This document shows positions 45,610 to 58,798 of a stretch of DNA of 64,000 nt, one piece after another (the first letter of the stretch is position 1; the number at the start of each line of letters is the position of its first letter). Both the position numbers and the translations under genes were made by a program. The DNA comes from Cornus controversa. Lineage: Eukaryota; Streptophyta; Magnoliopsida; Cornales; Cornaceae. Below the pieces are notes generated by a model. That model was not told the origin of the DNA, searched no databases, and saw only the letters and a list, made by a program, of their open reading frames with translations. The stretch is from contig CM048848.1 in the NCBI GenBank assembly GCA_026545225.1, positions 15,737,353-15,801,352 of the forward strand. Direction: 5' to 3'.

Positions 45610-46059
45610 ATGGTTGCTGGAGAATTAGAATGATGGGGTGGATTCCCTCTTTGCTATTTATAGAAAATGACGTACTCTTATTTACAAGTATGCCACTACC
45701 TTTTCACTAAACCTATCGGAGTTCCATAACTCCGATTGATACGAAATCGATTCCCTAGCGCGTCAAATATTTTATTCAAGCTACCCTCTAAATTTGAAGT
45801 CAATCCGACACTTTCAAATTTTCTAGGTCCGCAGGGCCTGCGCCCTTGGGTCAATTGGACCCGAAAAAGTCAACTTTTGCCAAACGCTCCGAAAATTTTC
45901 CTAAACCTTAAATGAATTATCTAAACATGTGTTTACATTTAAAACACATATATAATTTAAAGCATTAATATGACAATAAATGAATTTAAAGGAAAATCGG
46001 ACGAAATGGTCACGGTTCTTACAACCTACCCAACTTAAAAGGGTTTTCGTCCCCTAAAT

Positions 46060-47422
46060 CAGGATATACCTGGAGGAAATAGGTCGGGATACTTAGAACG
46101 AACCTCTTGCTCTCGTTCCCACGTAACCTCCTCAACATTGTGATGATGTCACAAAACCTTGACTAAAGAAATGGTCTTACCCCTCAGAACTTGCTCTCTA
46201 GCATCAAGAATTTGTACCGGTCTCTCGTCATAGGTGACATCGTCATTGACCTCAATGTCCACCCAACTTAAGACATGTGATGGATCAGGTTAGTAATTTT
46301 CTAACATCGAAACGTGGAATACGTTGTGAACCTTTTCAACTGTGGTGGCAAAGCCAATCTGTAGGCCACCTCACCGACACACTCAAGGATCTCAAATGGT
46401 CCAATGTACCTCAGTGACAACTTGTCACTCTGCCCAAAACGCATCAATCCCTTCCATGGTGAAACCTTTAGAAATATATGGTCTCTGATCAACATAGTTC
46501 TTTTGTCTACTCTAAGCTGTCAACAATCGTTGTTTAATCAACTTGATCTTTTTAGTAGTCTCATGCACAATATCTGGCCCTACGGCTGCAGTCTCGTCCA
46601 CCTCAGTCCAACAAACAGGAGATCTACAAGGTCTGTCATACAATGCCTCAAATGGTGCCATCTCAATACTAGCCTGATAATTGTTATTGTACGCAAACTC
46701 CACAAGTGGCAAATGGTCCTCCCAACCACCGCTAAAATCAAGTATACAAGCACGAAGCATATCCTCCAATATCTATATAGTATTCTCTGACTGTCCGTCA
46801 GTCTGAGGATGGAATGTCGTGCTAAAGTGTAACTCAGTGTCCAACACCGTCTAGAATCCCTGCCAAAATCTCGAAGTGAACCGTGGATCCCTGTCTGATA
46901 CAATGGATACTGGAATCCCATGTAATCTCACAATCTGATCCACATATTGTTTACTAAGCCTCCTCAGATCATCATTCAACAACGTCGGCAAAAAGTGAGC
47001 TGTTTTTGTCAATCTATCCATAACAACCCAAACTGTATTATTGCCCTTGTTCGATCTAGAAAGACTCATAACAAAATCCAGGTGATATGTTTCCATTGCC
47101 ACTCTGCCACTAGTAATGGTTACAACAACCTAGCTAACTTTTGATGTTCTGCTTTTACTTGTTGACATGTAAGGCATCTCGCCATAAACTGTGCCACATC
47201 TTTCTTCATACCTCGCCACCAATATTGGTGTCTCACATTGTGGTACATTTTGGTCCCACTAGGATGGACTACAAAATGAGAATGATGAAGTTCCTGTAAT
47301 ACATCATCACGACAATAAGAGGGAACAACCATCAATCCTCTGAATCGTAGACCCCCATCAGAATGAAAGGTCCAACCCACCACCGTCGTACGACTAGTAA
47401 TCTGTGAGTGAATAGACTCCAA
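46060..47422 (-). pseudogene. M1: integrase and chromodomain-like tail
   Basis: The minus strand gives an HHCC zinc-binding region at 47120-47422 (LHHSHFVVHPSGTKMYHNV, MARCLTCQQVKAEHQ) and core pieces at 46851-47102 (VVMDRLTKTAHFLPTLLND, PVSIVSDRDPRFTSRFW) and 46512-46769 ([20 protein letters not shown]). The C-terminal region at 46301-46495 has YIGPFEILECVGEVAYRLAL and ends in decayed chromodomain text. At least three frame changes separate these pieces. Confidence 0.92.
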
Positions 47423-47429
47423 CTCGCTA

Positions 47430-48261
47430 TCCCTCTTCTATGCCTTAATCACCTTGCTCACAAGCATAGGTTGAGCTACCAGGCGAAACAACATAACTAG
47501 CTCACTATCATCACTGAAGTACAATCCCAACTCCGAGAAATCTTCCATCATTTTTCATTCCCGAATGGCTATGCTAGCTAGGGTTCCGTGAGACTTCCTG
47601 CTCAACACATCCACCACTACATTTGCTTTCCTCGGATGGTATTGTAAGTCAAATTGTAATCCTCCATGTACTCAACCCATCGTCTCTGTCTCATGTTCAA
47701 GTCCTTTTGGGAGAAAAGGTACTTGAGACTTTTGTGATCCAAATATACTTTGAATTTCTCACCATACAAGTAGTGTCTCCACACTTTCAAAGCAAAAATC
47801 ATCGCCGCTAACTCTAGGTCATGCGTAGGATAGTTATACTCGTGAATCTTTAATTTTTTAGACCCTTAAGCAACTACCCCGTCACATTACATCAGCACAC
47901 AACCTAGTCCACTTCCCAAAACATCACAATAAATCACATATCCCAAGTCACGCTCGGGTATCACCAAAATAGGAGTTGTAGTTAACCATTTCTTCAATTA
48001 ACGAAAGGCTAACTCACATCCTTCGTTTCACACAAACTTCACACCCTTACGAATAAGTCATGTCATAGGGGCTACAATACTAGAGAAGTCTTTCACAAAT
48101 CTTCTATTGTAGCCCGCTAAACCAAGAAAACTCTGAATTTCAAAGACACTCTTCAGACTCTCCCAACACATCACGGCCTCAATCTTAGATGGATAAACTG
48201 GGACTCCACCTCCGAAACAACATGCCCAAAGAATTTTACCTCTTAGAGCCAAAACTCGCAC
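47430..48261 (-). pseudogene. M1: RT connection and RNase H remnant
   Basis: 48058-48261 reads FEIQSFLGLAGYNRRFVKDF (the conserved block after RT). 47617-47802 reads [20 protein letters not shown] and [20 protein letters not shown] (end of RNase H). The part between is frame-broken; the catalytic start of RNase H is not open. Confidence 0.88.
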
Positions 48262-49095
48262 TTTTCATACTTAGCATACAATCGGTGCTCTCTAAGGATT
48301 TGCAAAATTGTCCTTAAGTGCAACTCATGTTCCTCCTCCGAAAATGAGTACATAAGTATATCATCCACAAACACTACCACAAAAGTATCAAGGTACTCAT
48401 GAAATGCACGGTTCATTAGATCCATAAATGCCGCCGGTACATTAGTCAAACCGAATGGCATTACAAGGAACTCATTATGTCCATACCGCATACAAAAAGT
48501 TGTTTTATGGATATCCTCATCCTTCACCCTCAATTGGTAATAACCCAACCTTAAATGAATTTTTGAGAAGTAGTGAGCTTCCTTCAATTGATCAAATAGG
48601 TTGTCTATCCTCGGTAATGGATACTTATTCTTGATTATCACATAATTTAACTTTCGATAATTAATGCACAATCTCAAAGCACCATCTTTTTTCTTGGCAA
48701 ACAACACCGGTGCTCCCCACATTGACACACTCAGTCTAATGAAGCATTTAGCTTTCAAATCATCCGATTGGCACTTTAATTCCACCAACTCTGCCAGTGC
48801 CATCCGATATGGTGCAATGGAGATGGGCGTCGTACCAGGTATAAGTTCAATGTCAAATTCTACCTCTCTCCTAGGAGGCAAGTCCGTTAGATCCTCCGGA
48901 ATCCAAGAACTCACACACCACTGCCGGATACACTTCCCACGACATCTCTCCTACCTCGGCCAAACGACTAGCCAAGATAAAACTATGTCACTCTCGAATG
49001 CTAATGCCATAACATGGTGAAGTATAGGAGTCACTTCGATCTCCCACAAAGTAAAAGCAATCGCCCTCAGGCGTGCAAATCATATCTCTCTTTCC
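48243..49095 (-). pseudogene. M1: reverse transcriptase with protease-RT linker
   Basis: The longest intact pol piece in the window: 223 codons (48914-48243) with [60 protein letters not shown] and the catalytic [13 protein letters not shown]. The first catalytic aspartate block reads [12 protein letters not shown], with His where Asp is expected, so it would be inactive. Upstream, CTPEGDCFYFVGDR (about 49065-49020) marks the protease-RT linker. Further upstream the protease and gag are gone. Confidence 0.92.
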
Positions 49096-50450
49096 ATATA
49101 TACAAGGCGTCACACTCATAACACATAACTCATACCACTAAAGTCTAGCTCAAACAGTGCATCTGAAGCACTCCAAAACTGAACATAATCAAACCTCTAC
49201 CCAAGGTTTCCAAATCCTTTCCAAAGAACCTACCATGCTTACACAATCCACCATTATCAAAACATGATTTACAATATTGGCATACCATCCTAGGCATAGT
49301 CTACAATGCTGTGCAATTACCGAAACAAATCACATAAATACTGTGCACTTGTCAAAATAAGCCACATAAACAAGTCAGTTGCCAAAGCAAGCCACATAAG
49401 TCCTGTGCACTTGTTGAAACAAACTACATAAATCATGTACTAAGTCACATAACAATACCCAGTTTCATAGACTATAACCCGATGGAATCTAACACCAAGT
49501 CTAGGATATTACATCCCACTAATTTAACAATCTCATTAACCAATCAATTTCCATCACCAAATATCCGAGATACGAATCATGTCTCATTTCATCCTTCCAC
49601 TTTAAGGAACTAGTTGACAGTTAGAGAAGTCCTTTTATATTAGTACTTCACTTTAGACAATCCTTACCAGTGAGAGTTTGAGATCACCTACAGTCTCATA
49701 CAACCTACACAGCGTATATACTGGACTGCGTCCATTGCGTCCACCCCTCCCCCTCATGGTAAGAAATCATCCTCATTTCCGATACTATGTGTTAGAGTTC
49801 TCACCCATCGTTAACTAATCCTTCACTTAAACATCATATCTAACATTTATCACACAACTTTCTACTCATTTCACATAACCCAAACATACCACTCTCAGAC
49901 GTACAAACCGTCACTTGTCCATTAACTCAAAAAAAATTAAATCAATTTCAAGCATTCATCCCACTATATCAACAATACACCTCAGAATCACAGTATTACG
50001 GTATTACCAATATCCGTTCTCAATTGACTAACCTCTAGTCCCCAATACCCGTGCAATGATATAGGTCAGTGACAATAAGTTATCACATGCTACATGTTCA
50101 ACATGATCAAACTACACAACATACAACATGTTATCATCTTTGCACGTATCATATAAACATGCTTCTCAACACACATTTAGTCACATAAACATGTTCTCAA
50201 GTCAATGCAAAACATATATGCATGTTTTCACATAAACATGTTATCAAATCAACATATAACATATAATACATGTTATCACATAGCACTTAACATATTATCA
50301 TATAAGCACATTCCACAAACACATAAGTTCTCTAATTAACTATGTCATGTCTACATACGTTTCTAGATTATCAAACTCAAATGTTATAACGAATCATGAA
50401 ACTACACGCGACCCATCCATTACCCATTGCCCCTAGGTATTAGACCTAGT
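49096..50450 (-). other. M1 untranslated leader; gag deleted
   Basis: About 1.35 kb between the PBS and the pol remnant has no open frame. The part next to the PBS (CACTAGGTCTAATACCTAGG) looks like a normal leader. Gag and protease, expected here over about 2 kb, are absent. Confidence 0.7.
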
Positions 50451-50463
50451 GCTTTGATACCAA
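50451..50463 (-). other. M1 primer-binding site
   Basis: The minus strand reads TTGGTATCAAAGC, two nucleotides after the LTR terminus GGGCATAACA. It is one mismatch from the tRNA-Met-type PBS. Confidence 0.85.
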
Positions 50464-50465
50464 TC

Positions 50466-52941
50466 TGTTATGCCCGATTTCTGTCTCTCAGAAATCGAGG
50501 GTGATTAAGTCAAAACCATAGCTCTAAATTACAATTACTCTTCTTAACATCATGCTCTAATACCAAGCTGTCATGCCCCGATTTCTGACACCGAAAAACC
50601 AAGGGTGAACACTATTAAACCCTAATGAACTGTTTTACCCTTTAATCACCACAGAAGCATAATCACATACATACGCATGTATATAGATATATACAACTCA
50701 ACATCAACTAATCCCAATGGGCCTCAACCATATAACCCTTCAAATGATTCTATCACACAAGTGTGGTTACATAACTCCTTGTAATTTTTTTATATATATT
50801 TTAAAATGAAACCATTGGAAAGAGGGTTTAAAAATACACAATTTTAAAAAAAAATCATCAAAATCCAATTTCAAACAAAGAAGATATGCTTGTTCGAAGT
50901 TAGGCAAAAACACATCTTAATAATGCATGCTGTAAAAGGGGGATCGATCGCCCACGGTCGACCGAGGCTAGGATTTTGGCCTTTTACAAGTGGGAAAAAT
51001 TGTAGTAAAAAGGAAGATCGATTGTCATTAATCCTAGGTGAAATTCTACAACATTAACTTAGCCATAATTCATCCAAACTTCAAATTTGAATATCTCACA
51101 ATTCGCAAGTCTGTTTAACTTAAAATTTGGTATAGATCATCCTCAACATGTCTAGTTTCTAACTCAATTTTAATTAGCACAAAATCTGACTCACAACCCA
51201 AATTACACGCAAATCAATGGACATAGGCCATATTATGAACTCTTGCACTAAAACATGCATATTTTACTCAATTTAAATCCAAACAAGGCCCATGACCTAT
51301 CAAATTGAAGCTAATACAATTATCCTTCTATATATATAAATTTTATTCACACCTTCAATTCAAAATGGACACTTGTAGGCTCATGCCCACCCCCTCCCCC
51401 CAATGGTCATTCTAATACCTTAAAATTTTCATACAAGAGCATTCATATGTTCCATATAACTAACCTTTAAATCATATACAAGCTTGGACATTAATGAGAA
51501 CACAATTCACTAACACAACCATCTATATAAGTTATACATATGGAATTAAACATAGGTAAAGGTCCATCGTCCAAAATCATTTAGCATTATATCATGCTCA
51601 ATATCATGCTCACAATCTAGCATTTCACATATTCGCAACCTACGTGTGAAGTACAAAACATAAAACATAAATATAATATATTCTCGAAACAAAAATGGTC
51701 TTTACATGTTCATCACATGCATATAGTCCACATTCCGGAGATGCATTCAAATAAAGTAATAATAAGTCTTTAAATTAAATCAACTTTTTCGCTCCACTCC
51801 AATGTACTATTGGGGAGACTCCATCACCTCCTTTCTATTTCCTGAAAAGAGTTAATCCTCATAAGATTAGCAACCACACGCTCAGTAGGAATGTCTAAAA
51901 CATAATTCCACAAGTTCCATGAATACCACATAAGCATACATTTTCATTTTATCATGTTAAACAAATATTCACATAATACAACCATGTCATAAGCAACGTG
52001 CAATACAACATGACATACGTAACTCTCTCATCCTCTCCACACATCCATTGGTCTCCAATTCCCTTGGACAACCAATCCCACCTATCTGAGGCTCTATAAC
52101 AAGTCCACCACATCGTAGGACTCACCTTCGTAAGGAGTTTCCTCTTCATTTCTAACGGAACTCTATAACAAGTCCATTCCACGAGGGCTTTCCCTTACCG
52201 GATCACCTCATCACTCGTCAAGAGGACATTACCGTCCAATTGAGCTCACCACCGTCACATTGCCAATGAAGATGCACCCACATGTTCAATTTAATGTGCA
52301 TTTACAATTAATGATCAATATAACATTCAATTGTCATACATGCACAAAATCCCATTTCAAACATCACATGTATTCATATTGAACATGCATCATATCTTCC
52401 ACATTTCATAAAATTCACACTTTCCATAATTCACATTACTCATATGTTAACAAATAAATCATGTTTTTCATTAAACATATCTTTAAAGCAATTCATCAAA
52501 CACCTAAGTGTCACTTTCACATATAAACATAAATTTACTTAATTCTTCCACAATCTAATCCCAACATGTTTTACAATCAACCATGGCAATTATAAACATG
52601 TAATTATCAAATTTAGCATAATGATTCATCAATCAGCATAATTAAGCATGCTTTACTATTGAAAAATATTTAATTATCCCACAAAACCAATTGGTTGCCT
52701 TAACAATCAATATATTCATAAAAATCCTGGATTCTATGGGTTAGGCATCCCTACCTCAAATTGGAAGAGTTTTCAATTGAATTCCCCAAATCTCAACCAA
52801 AAGATAAACCTTCTCCAAAATTGATTTTAACCGATTAATATCGAGCCCTCGACGTATAGATCGTTTCTTCCTTCTTTGGTGAACTCAAATTCTCACCCGA
52901 AGTCCCTCTAATTCATTGAAGAAATGAAGAAGGAGATGAAG

Positions 52942-53038
<97 letters not shown>

Positions 53039-53466
53039 ACAGCTGCTGGATAATTAGAATGAAGGAGTGAATTCACTCTTTGCTATTTATAGAAAATGAC
53101 CTACTCTTATTTATAAGTATACCATTACCTTTTCACTAAACCTTTCCGGGCTCATTTTTGGAGTTTCGTAACTCCGATTGACACGAAATAGATTCCATTG
53201 CGCGTCAAATATTTTATTCAAGCTACCCTCCAAATTTGAAGTCATTCCGACGCTTTCAGATTTTTTGGGTTCATGGAGCCCGCGCTCCTAGGTCAATCGG
53301 ACCGGAAAAAGTCAACTTTTACTAAACTCTGAAAATTTCTCAAACCTTAAATTAATTATATAAATATTTATTTTATATTTAAAACACATATACAATCATT
53401 TAAAGCATTAATATGACAATATATGAATTTAAAGGAAAATCAGACAAAATGGTCATGGTTCTTACA
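50466..53466 (-). repeat. M1 5' LTR with duplicated U5-PBS end
   Basis: It is the counterpart of 42909-46023, with the same embedded terminus (TGTCATGCC at 50569 preceded by a PBS-like block at 50554-50566). TATAAATA (minus) is at 53084-53091. A long TA then TG microsatellite occupies about 52944-53032. Presence of the U5-PBS-U5 end in both LTRs shows it was inherited through replication. Confidence 0.9.
52944..53032. repeat. (TA)n(TG)n microsatellite
   Basis: About 47 bp of TA followed by about 42 bp of TG. The same LTR site in the other copy is much shorter, apart from the MITE. Confidence 0.95.
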
Positions 53467-55455
53467 TGTCTAGTTTTGATGTGATATTGGGTATGGACTA
53501 GTTGTCTACCTATAAAGCTAACATTAATTGTTATCGTAGAAGAGTGATCTTATGCACACCGGAGGGTGATGGTATTTGTTTTGTGGGAGAACGAGAAAAT
53601 TTCAATTTGTCTTATTCGCATAATCCTAGCGATCAGAAAGGACTTGACAGATAGGGAGTTTCCTCTTGTAGTACATGAGTTTTCGTATGTGTTCCCAAAG
53701 GACTTGACAGAGTTGCCTCAGAAACGTAAAGTGGAGTTTGTTATAAAACTTGCTCCAGGTACCGCTCCCATTTCTGTGGCACCGTACCGAATGACATCAA
53801 CTGAATTAAAAGAGTTAAAGGACCAATTACAAGAGTTGCTAGACAAGAGATTTGTACATCTTAGTACTTCACCTCGGGGAGCTCTGGTTCTTTTTGCTAA
53901 GAAGAAGGACAGGTCTTTGCGACTTTGCATTTACTATTGGAAGTTGAATCGGGCAACGATTAAGAATAATTATCATTTGCCAATGATAAATGATTTGTTT
54001 GACCAACTTAAAGGTTCAAAGTGTTTCTCAAAGATCTATTTGAGATCGGGATATTATTAGTTGGGGGTTAGAGCTGAAGACCTTCAGAAAATTATTTTTT
54101 ATACACAACATGGACACTATGAGTTCTTAGTTATGTCGTTTAGTTTAACGAATGCACCGGTAGCGTTCATGGATTTGATGAACTGTGTTTTCAATGTTTA
54201 CTTGGAAAAGTTTGTGGTGGTGTTCATTGATGACATCCTAGTGTACTCGTCTTTGGAAGAGGAGCACGAGGGTCACTTGAGGATTGTATTTCAACTCCTA
54301 AGAGAGAATCAATTGTATGCCAACTATGAGAAGTGTGAATTTTGGCTAGCGGAGGTGAAATTCCTTGGACGTGTTGTATTCGAATGAGGAGTTTTCGTAG
54401 ATCCATTCAAGATTAAAGCGGTGATGAATTAGGAAAGACCAAAGAGCGTATTTGAAATCCGTAGTTTCTTGAGGTTAGCCGGGTATTACTGGAGGTTCAT
54501 GAAGGACTTTTTGAGGTTAGCGGCACCAATGACCAAGCTTACCCGGAAAAGAGTTAAATTTGTGTGGAACGATGCTTGCAAGCATGCATTCATGGAATTA
54601 AAGAGTCGATTGACTTCGGCTCCAATATTGATTATTCTGGAATGTGAGTTGGGATATACGATCTATTATGATGCTTCATGACTCAGTTTGGGATGTGTGT
54701 TGATGCAAACCAAAAATGTGGTGGCGTATGGTTCACGGCAATTGAAAACACATGAAAAAAATTACCCAACACACGACTTGAAATTGGTGGCATTGACTTT
54801 TGCACTCAAAGTATGGAGGCATTATTTGTATAGGAAAAGATTTGAAGTGTTCTCATATCACAAGAGTCTCAACTACCTTTTTTCACAAAAATATTTGAAT
54901 ATGAGACAACGAAGATGGATGGAGTACATGGAAGACTTGATTTTGACTTGCAATATTATCTGGGAAAAGCTAATGTGGTAGCAGATGCCTTAAGCAGGAA
55001 GTCACGTGGTAGCTTGGCAAGCATAGCTATACATGAGTGGAAAATGATGGAAGATATCTCAAAAATGGGATTATATTTCAGTGAGGATGAGGGACCGACA
55101 ACCTTATTTACTATTATTGTTTAACTGACTCTAGTGAGTAGAGTGATTGAGGAGCAGAGGCAGGATGGTGAGATAGGCGTTATTCGCATTCGGATTACGG
55201 GTATCGAGGTAATATAAAGTTGGATGATTCATTTAGATGGGAGTTTGAAATTCAAGAGGAAGATGTTTGTTCCCCTAGCTTGTAGAGAAGATGTCCTTAA
55301 AAAGGTTCATAGTTCGAGACTTGCAGAACATCCCGGTGGTACCAAGATGTATCATAACCTATGCCAATAATATTGGTGGAAGGGTATGAAGAAGGATGTG
55401 ACTCATTTTGTAGCAAGGTGCCTCACTTGTTAACAAGTGAAGGCTGAGCATCAAA
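53467..55455 (+). pseudogene. E2: protease end, RT, RNase H, integrase zinc finger
   Basis: It resumes E2 after M1. It opens with SSFDVILGMD and a stop, then RT at 53566-54387 ([20 protein letters not shown]; first catalytic block [11 protein letters not shown] with Tyr for Asp; [13 protein letters not shown] intact). The connection is at 54469-54681 and RNase H at 54640-55020 (YYDAS followed by a stop; [35 protein letters not shown] after a frameshift). The integrase HHCC region is at 55300-55455 (HPGGTKMYHN, CLTC, QVKAEHQ). Several stops and frame changes make it non-functional. It is cut at 55455 by a solo LTR. Confidence 0.93.
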
Positions 55456-57909
55456 TGTCACGCCCCAATTTCTGACTCCCGAAAATCAAGGATAATTAAG
55501 TTATAAACCCACGCACCTAATCACAATTACTCTAAACTTGCCCAAGTCTCCCACATAGAACACTTAGATTTGTCCTTCAATCATCATCATTATAACACAG
55601 CGGAAGCTTAATTTCACTCACCATGAGTCCTTATGTAAGACCTATGAACCCTCATTACAAAATAGTACATAAAAAGCCCACATTCAGGTTTCGGTCGGTT
55701 GATGGATGTTCCATCAGTCGGTTGAAACCTGGATAATCCATCGGCTGGTTACCCTTCAATTTTGGTCGATTGAAGGATGCCTTTCAGTCAGCTGAAAGAT
55801 TGTTCGGTTGGCTGAAACAAGTACCTGCAGAGTCTGCAATTGCAAACATTCGGTATCTCACCATTTTGGTCGGTTGATGGAAGTTTCAGTCAGCTAAAAC
55901 TCTCCAGAACCTATTTTCCCCTGTTTTCAATTCTTAATTTATCCTCCACAAGGTTCATAACTCAAAGAAATCGTTCTATGCATGCATACGCCTCATTTTA
56001 CCAATTAATCGACACAACCATTCACACAAGTTTATACATGTGAAAGTTAAACATAAATGAAGAATCATCATTTTAAAACACTTAACATTTCACCATGCTC
56101 AATACTATTCTTATAATGTATGACATCATAAGTCATGAATAACACAAGCTTAAAAAAAATGCATTTAAACGTATATAACCACAAAGCATAAATAATACAT
56201 GTTCTCGAAACACAAATGGTCTTTACATGTTTTTCACATGCATATAGTCCACAATCTGGACATGCATTCAATTAAGTCTTTAATGAAACCAAAATCCATT
56301 AAATGTCAACTCTACCGTTGGGGAGACTGCACCACTTCTTTTTTATTTCCTGAAAAGAGTTAATTCTCATGGGATGAGCAACCACACACTTAGTAGGAAT
56401 GTCTAAAACACAATTCCACAAGTTCAGTTAATACCACATAAATATACAATTGCATTTAATCATGTTAAGCAATATCCACATATCACAACCATATCACAAA
56501 CAATATGTAAATGCAACATGATATGTACAACTCCCTCATCCTCTCCACTCATCCATTGATCTCCAATTGTCATTGGACAAACCAATCCCACCTATCCGAG
56601 GCTCTTATACCAGTCCACCTCACGGAAGGACTCCATTTTTGGGAGTATTCTCTTCCATTCTATTTGGGGCTCCTTTACTGGTCCACCCCGTGAGGGTTCC
56701 ATATACCAGATTACCTCACCACTCGTCAAGAAGGCTTACTACCCAATTGAGCTCACCGCCCTCATCGTGCCAATGAAGATGCATCCCATATGTTCAATCC
56801 AATGTACATTCACAATTTAAAGACCAATGAGGCATTAAACAATTACACTTGTACAAATTCTCATTTAATCATCATATGCATTCACAATGAACATGCTTCA
56901 TATTTTTCATATTTCATATAATGTCATATCTTCCACATTCCATATAATTCATGTATTGACAATAAAACCATACTTTTCCTTCAACATGCTTCCAAGGCAA
57001 TTTATCATGCACATAAGCATCACCTTCACAAACATACATGAATTTGCACAATTCTTTCACAATTCAATCCTAACATACTTCATTATTAACTATGGCAATT
57101 ATAACATGTCATTATCAAATCTACTATAATGAATTCATCAATTGACATAATTAAACATGCTTTACTATTAAAAAAATATCTAATTATCCCACATAACCAA
57201 ATTGTTGCCTTAACAACCAAAATACTCACAAAAGCCCCAGATTTTTGGGTTAGGCATCCCTACCTCAATTTTGAAGAGCTTCCAAATGATCTCCCAAATT
57301 ATCTTAAAAAATAACTTTCTCTTAAATTGATTCTGGATGGATCAAACTCGAACCCTTAGTGGGTAGACCATTTCTCTTTTCTTCGATGAACTCTAATTAT
57401 GGACCTAGGCCCCTCAAAATCAATGAAGAAGGGTAGAAGAAGATGTTGCTATATATAGATATATGTGTATTACTCCATTCAGTTGAGGAGATTGAGAACT
57501 GAGGGCTAGACATTCTCTCTTGCTATTTATAGAATTTAACCTACACTTATTTACAAAAATGCCACTACCTTTCCACTACACCTACCCGGGCTCAGTTTTT
57601 GAGTTTCGTAACTCCGATTGACATAAAATCAATTCCGTAGCACGTAAAATATTTTGTTTAACCTACTCACAAAATTTGAAGTCATTCTGACACTTTCGAA
57701 TATTCTGGGTCCATGGGTCCCTCCTCCCGGGTCAATCGAACCCAAAAAAGTTAACTTTTGCCAAACGCTCCGAATAATTTCCCAAACCTCAACTAAGTTC
57801 TCTAAACATGTATTTTATATTTAAAACACATATATAATCATTTAAAGAATTAATATGACAATAAACAAAAATAAAGAAAAATCAGCCAAAACTAGTCACG
57901 GTTCTTACA
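55456..57909 (-). mobile_element. M2: antisense solo LTR in E2 integrase
   Basis: A 2454-bp insertion starts TGTCACGCCCCAATTT and ends CACGGTTCTTACA. The flanks TCAAA (55451-55455) and TCGAA (57910-57914) are a target duplication with one change. Removing it joins AEHQ to RRTAGLLQPLP in the integrase frame. It is related to the M1 LTR (GTAGGAATGTCTAAAAC block, TTGCTATTTATAG box) but lacks the duplicated U5-PBS end. No internal sequence remains. Confidence 0.92.
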
Positions 57910-58798
57910 TCGAAGGACAGCAGGGTTATTACAACCATTACCTATGGCAATGTGGAAATGGGAGCATGTCACTATGGACTTTGTGATGGGGCTTCCAAGG
58001 TCGTGGAAGAATCACAATGCAGCTTGGGTCATTGTAGATAGATTGACCAAGGTGGCTCATTTTCTTGCTATTCGAGTGACTGAAGATGTAGGTACTCTCA
58101 ATTGATTGTACATTGAGCAGATCCTTAGGCTTCATGATGTGCCAGTTTCTATTGTGTCAGATAAAAAGTCACGTTTTACATCACGATTTTGACAGAGTTT
58201 CTAGACAGCGCTTGATATAAACCTTCACTTTAGTACGGCTTTTCATCCTTAGACGGATGGTCAGTCCGAGCGTACTATATAGATTTTGGAGAATATGCTG
58301 CGAGTATGTGCACTTGATTTTTGAGGTAGTTAGGAGGACCACCTTCCATTGGTGGAATTTGCCTATACCAATAGCTATCAAGCTAGTATTGAGATGACTC
58401 TATTTGAGGCATTGTATGGCAAGCCATGTAGATCTCCTATTTGTTGGATTGAGGTTAGAGAGACAGTTTCTTTGGGAATGAATATAGTCCGAGAGACTAC
58501 TGAGAAGATTAAGATAATAAGGCAGCAGTTGCTTACTGCTCAGAGCCTTCAAAAAAACTATGCCGATAGGAGGCAACCACCATTAGCATTTGAGGTGGGA
58601 GATCATGTCTTCCTAAAGGTCTTGCCACAGAGAGATTTGATGAGATTTGGTTGTAGTGGCAAGATAGCACCACGGTTTATCAGCCCATTCGAGATTTTGA
58701 ATCATGTAGTAGAGGTTGCATATCGCTTGGCATTGCCACCGCAAATGTTAAGTGTACACAATACTTTCCACGTTTATATGTTGAGAAAGTATGAACCA
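57910..58798 (+). pseudogene. E2: integrase core and C-terminal region
   Basis: The plus strand reads WVIVDRLTKVAHFLAIRVTE, PVSIVSDKKSRFTSRF, LHFSTAFHP and GQSERTI. From 58349 comes a 168-codon open stretch with YTNSYQASIEMTLFEALYGK, GDHVFLKVLPQRDLMRFG and MLSVHNTFHVYMLRKYEP. DKKSRF replaces the usual DRDPRF. It is cut at 58798 by the LTR of M3, and the chromodomain-like tail of E2 is not found beyond. Confidence 0.92.

Larger units (their letters stand above)
42909..46023 (-). repeat. M1 3' LTR with duplicated U5-PBS end
   Basis: On the minus strand it starts TGTAAGAACCGTGACC (46023) and ends GAGGCTTGACA (42909). About 104 bp from the end lies an internal terminus GGCGTGACA + GC + TTGGTATCAGAGC (43013 and 42998-43010), i.e. 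an embedded LTR end plus PBS copy. The minus-strand TATAAATA box is at 45655-45662. A 182-bp MITE interrupts it at 45384. Confidence 0.9.
42909..53466 (-). mobile_element. M1: full-length antisense Ty3/gypsy element inserted in E2
   Basis: A 10.6-kb element is bounded by a perfect TSD TGTCT (42904-42908 and 53467-53471). It has two ~3-kb LTRs: 42909-46023 is its 3' LTR and 50466-53466 its 5' LTR. A PBS (50451-50463) and pol (46024 to about 49095) lie between. Gag and most of protease are missing. RT, RNase H, integrase and a chromodomain-like tail are present but frameshifted. The LTRs differ at roughly one site in ten to fifteen in the stretch compared by eye, so M1 is much older than the gag-protease element. 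Tekay/Del type. Confidence 0.93.

Noticed and set aside
46404-46790. 128-codon plus-strand frame
   Set aside because: It is antisense shadow of the M1 integrase, which reads on the minus strand with conserved motifs.
48664-49020. 118-codon plus-strand frame
   Set aside because: It is antisense shadow of the M1 reverse transcriptase.
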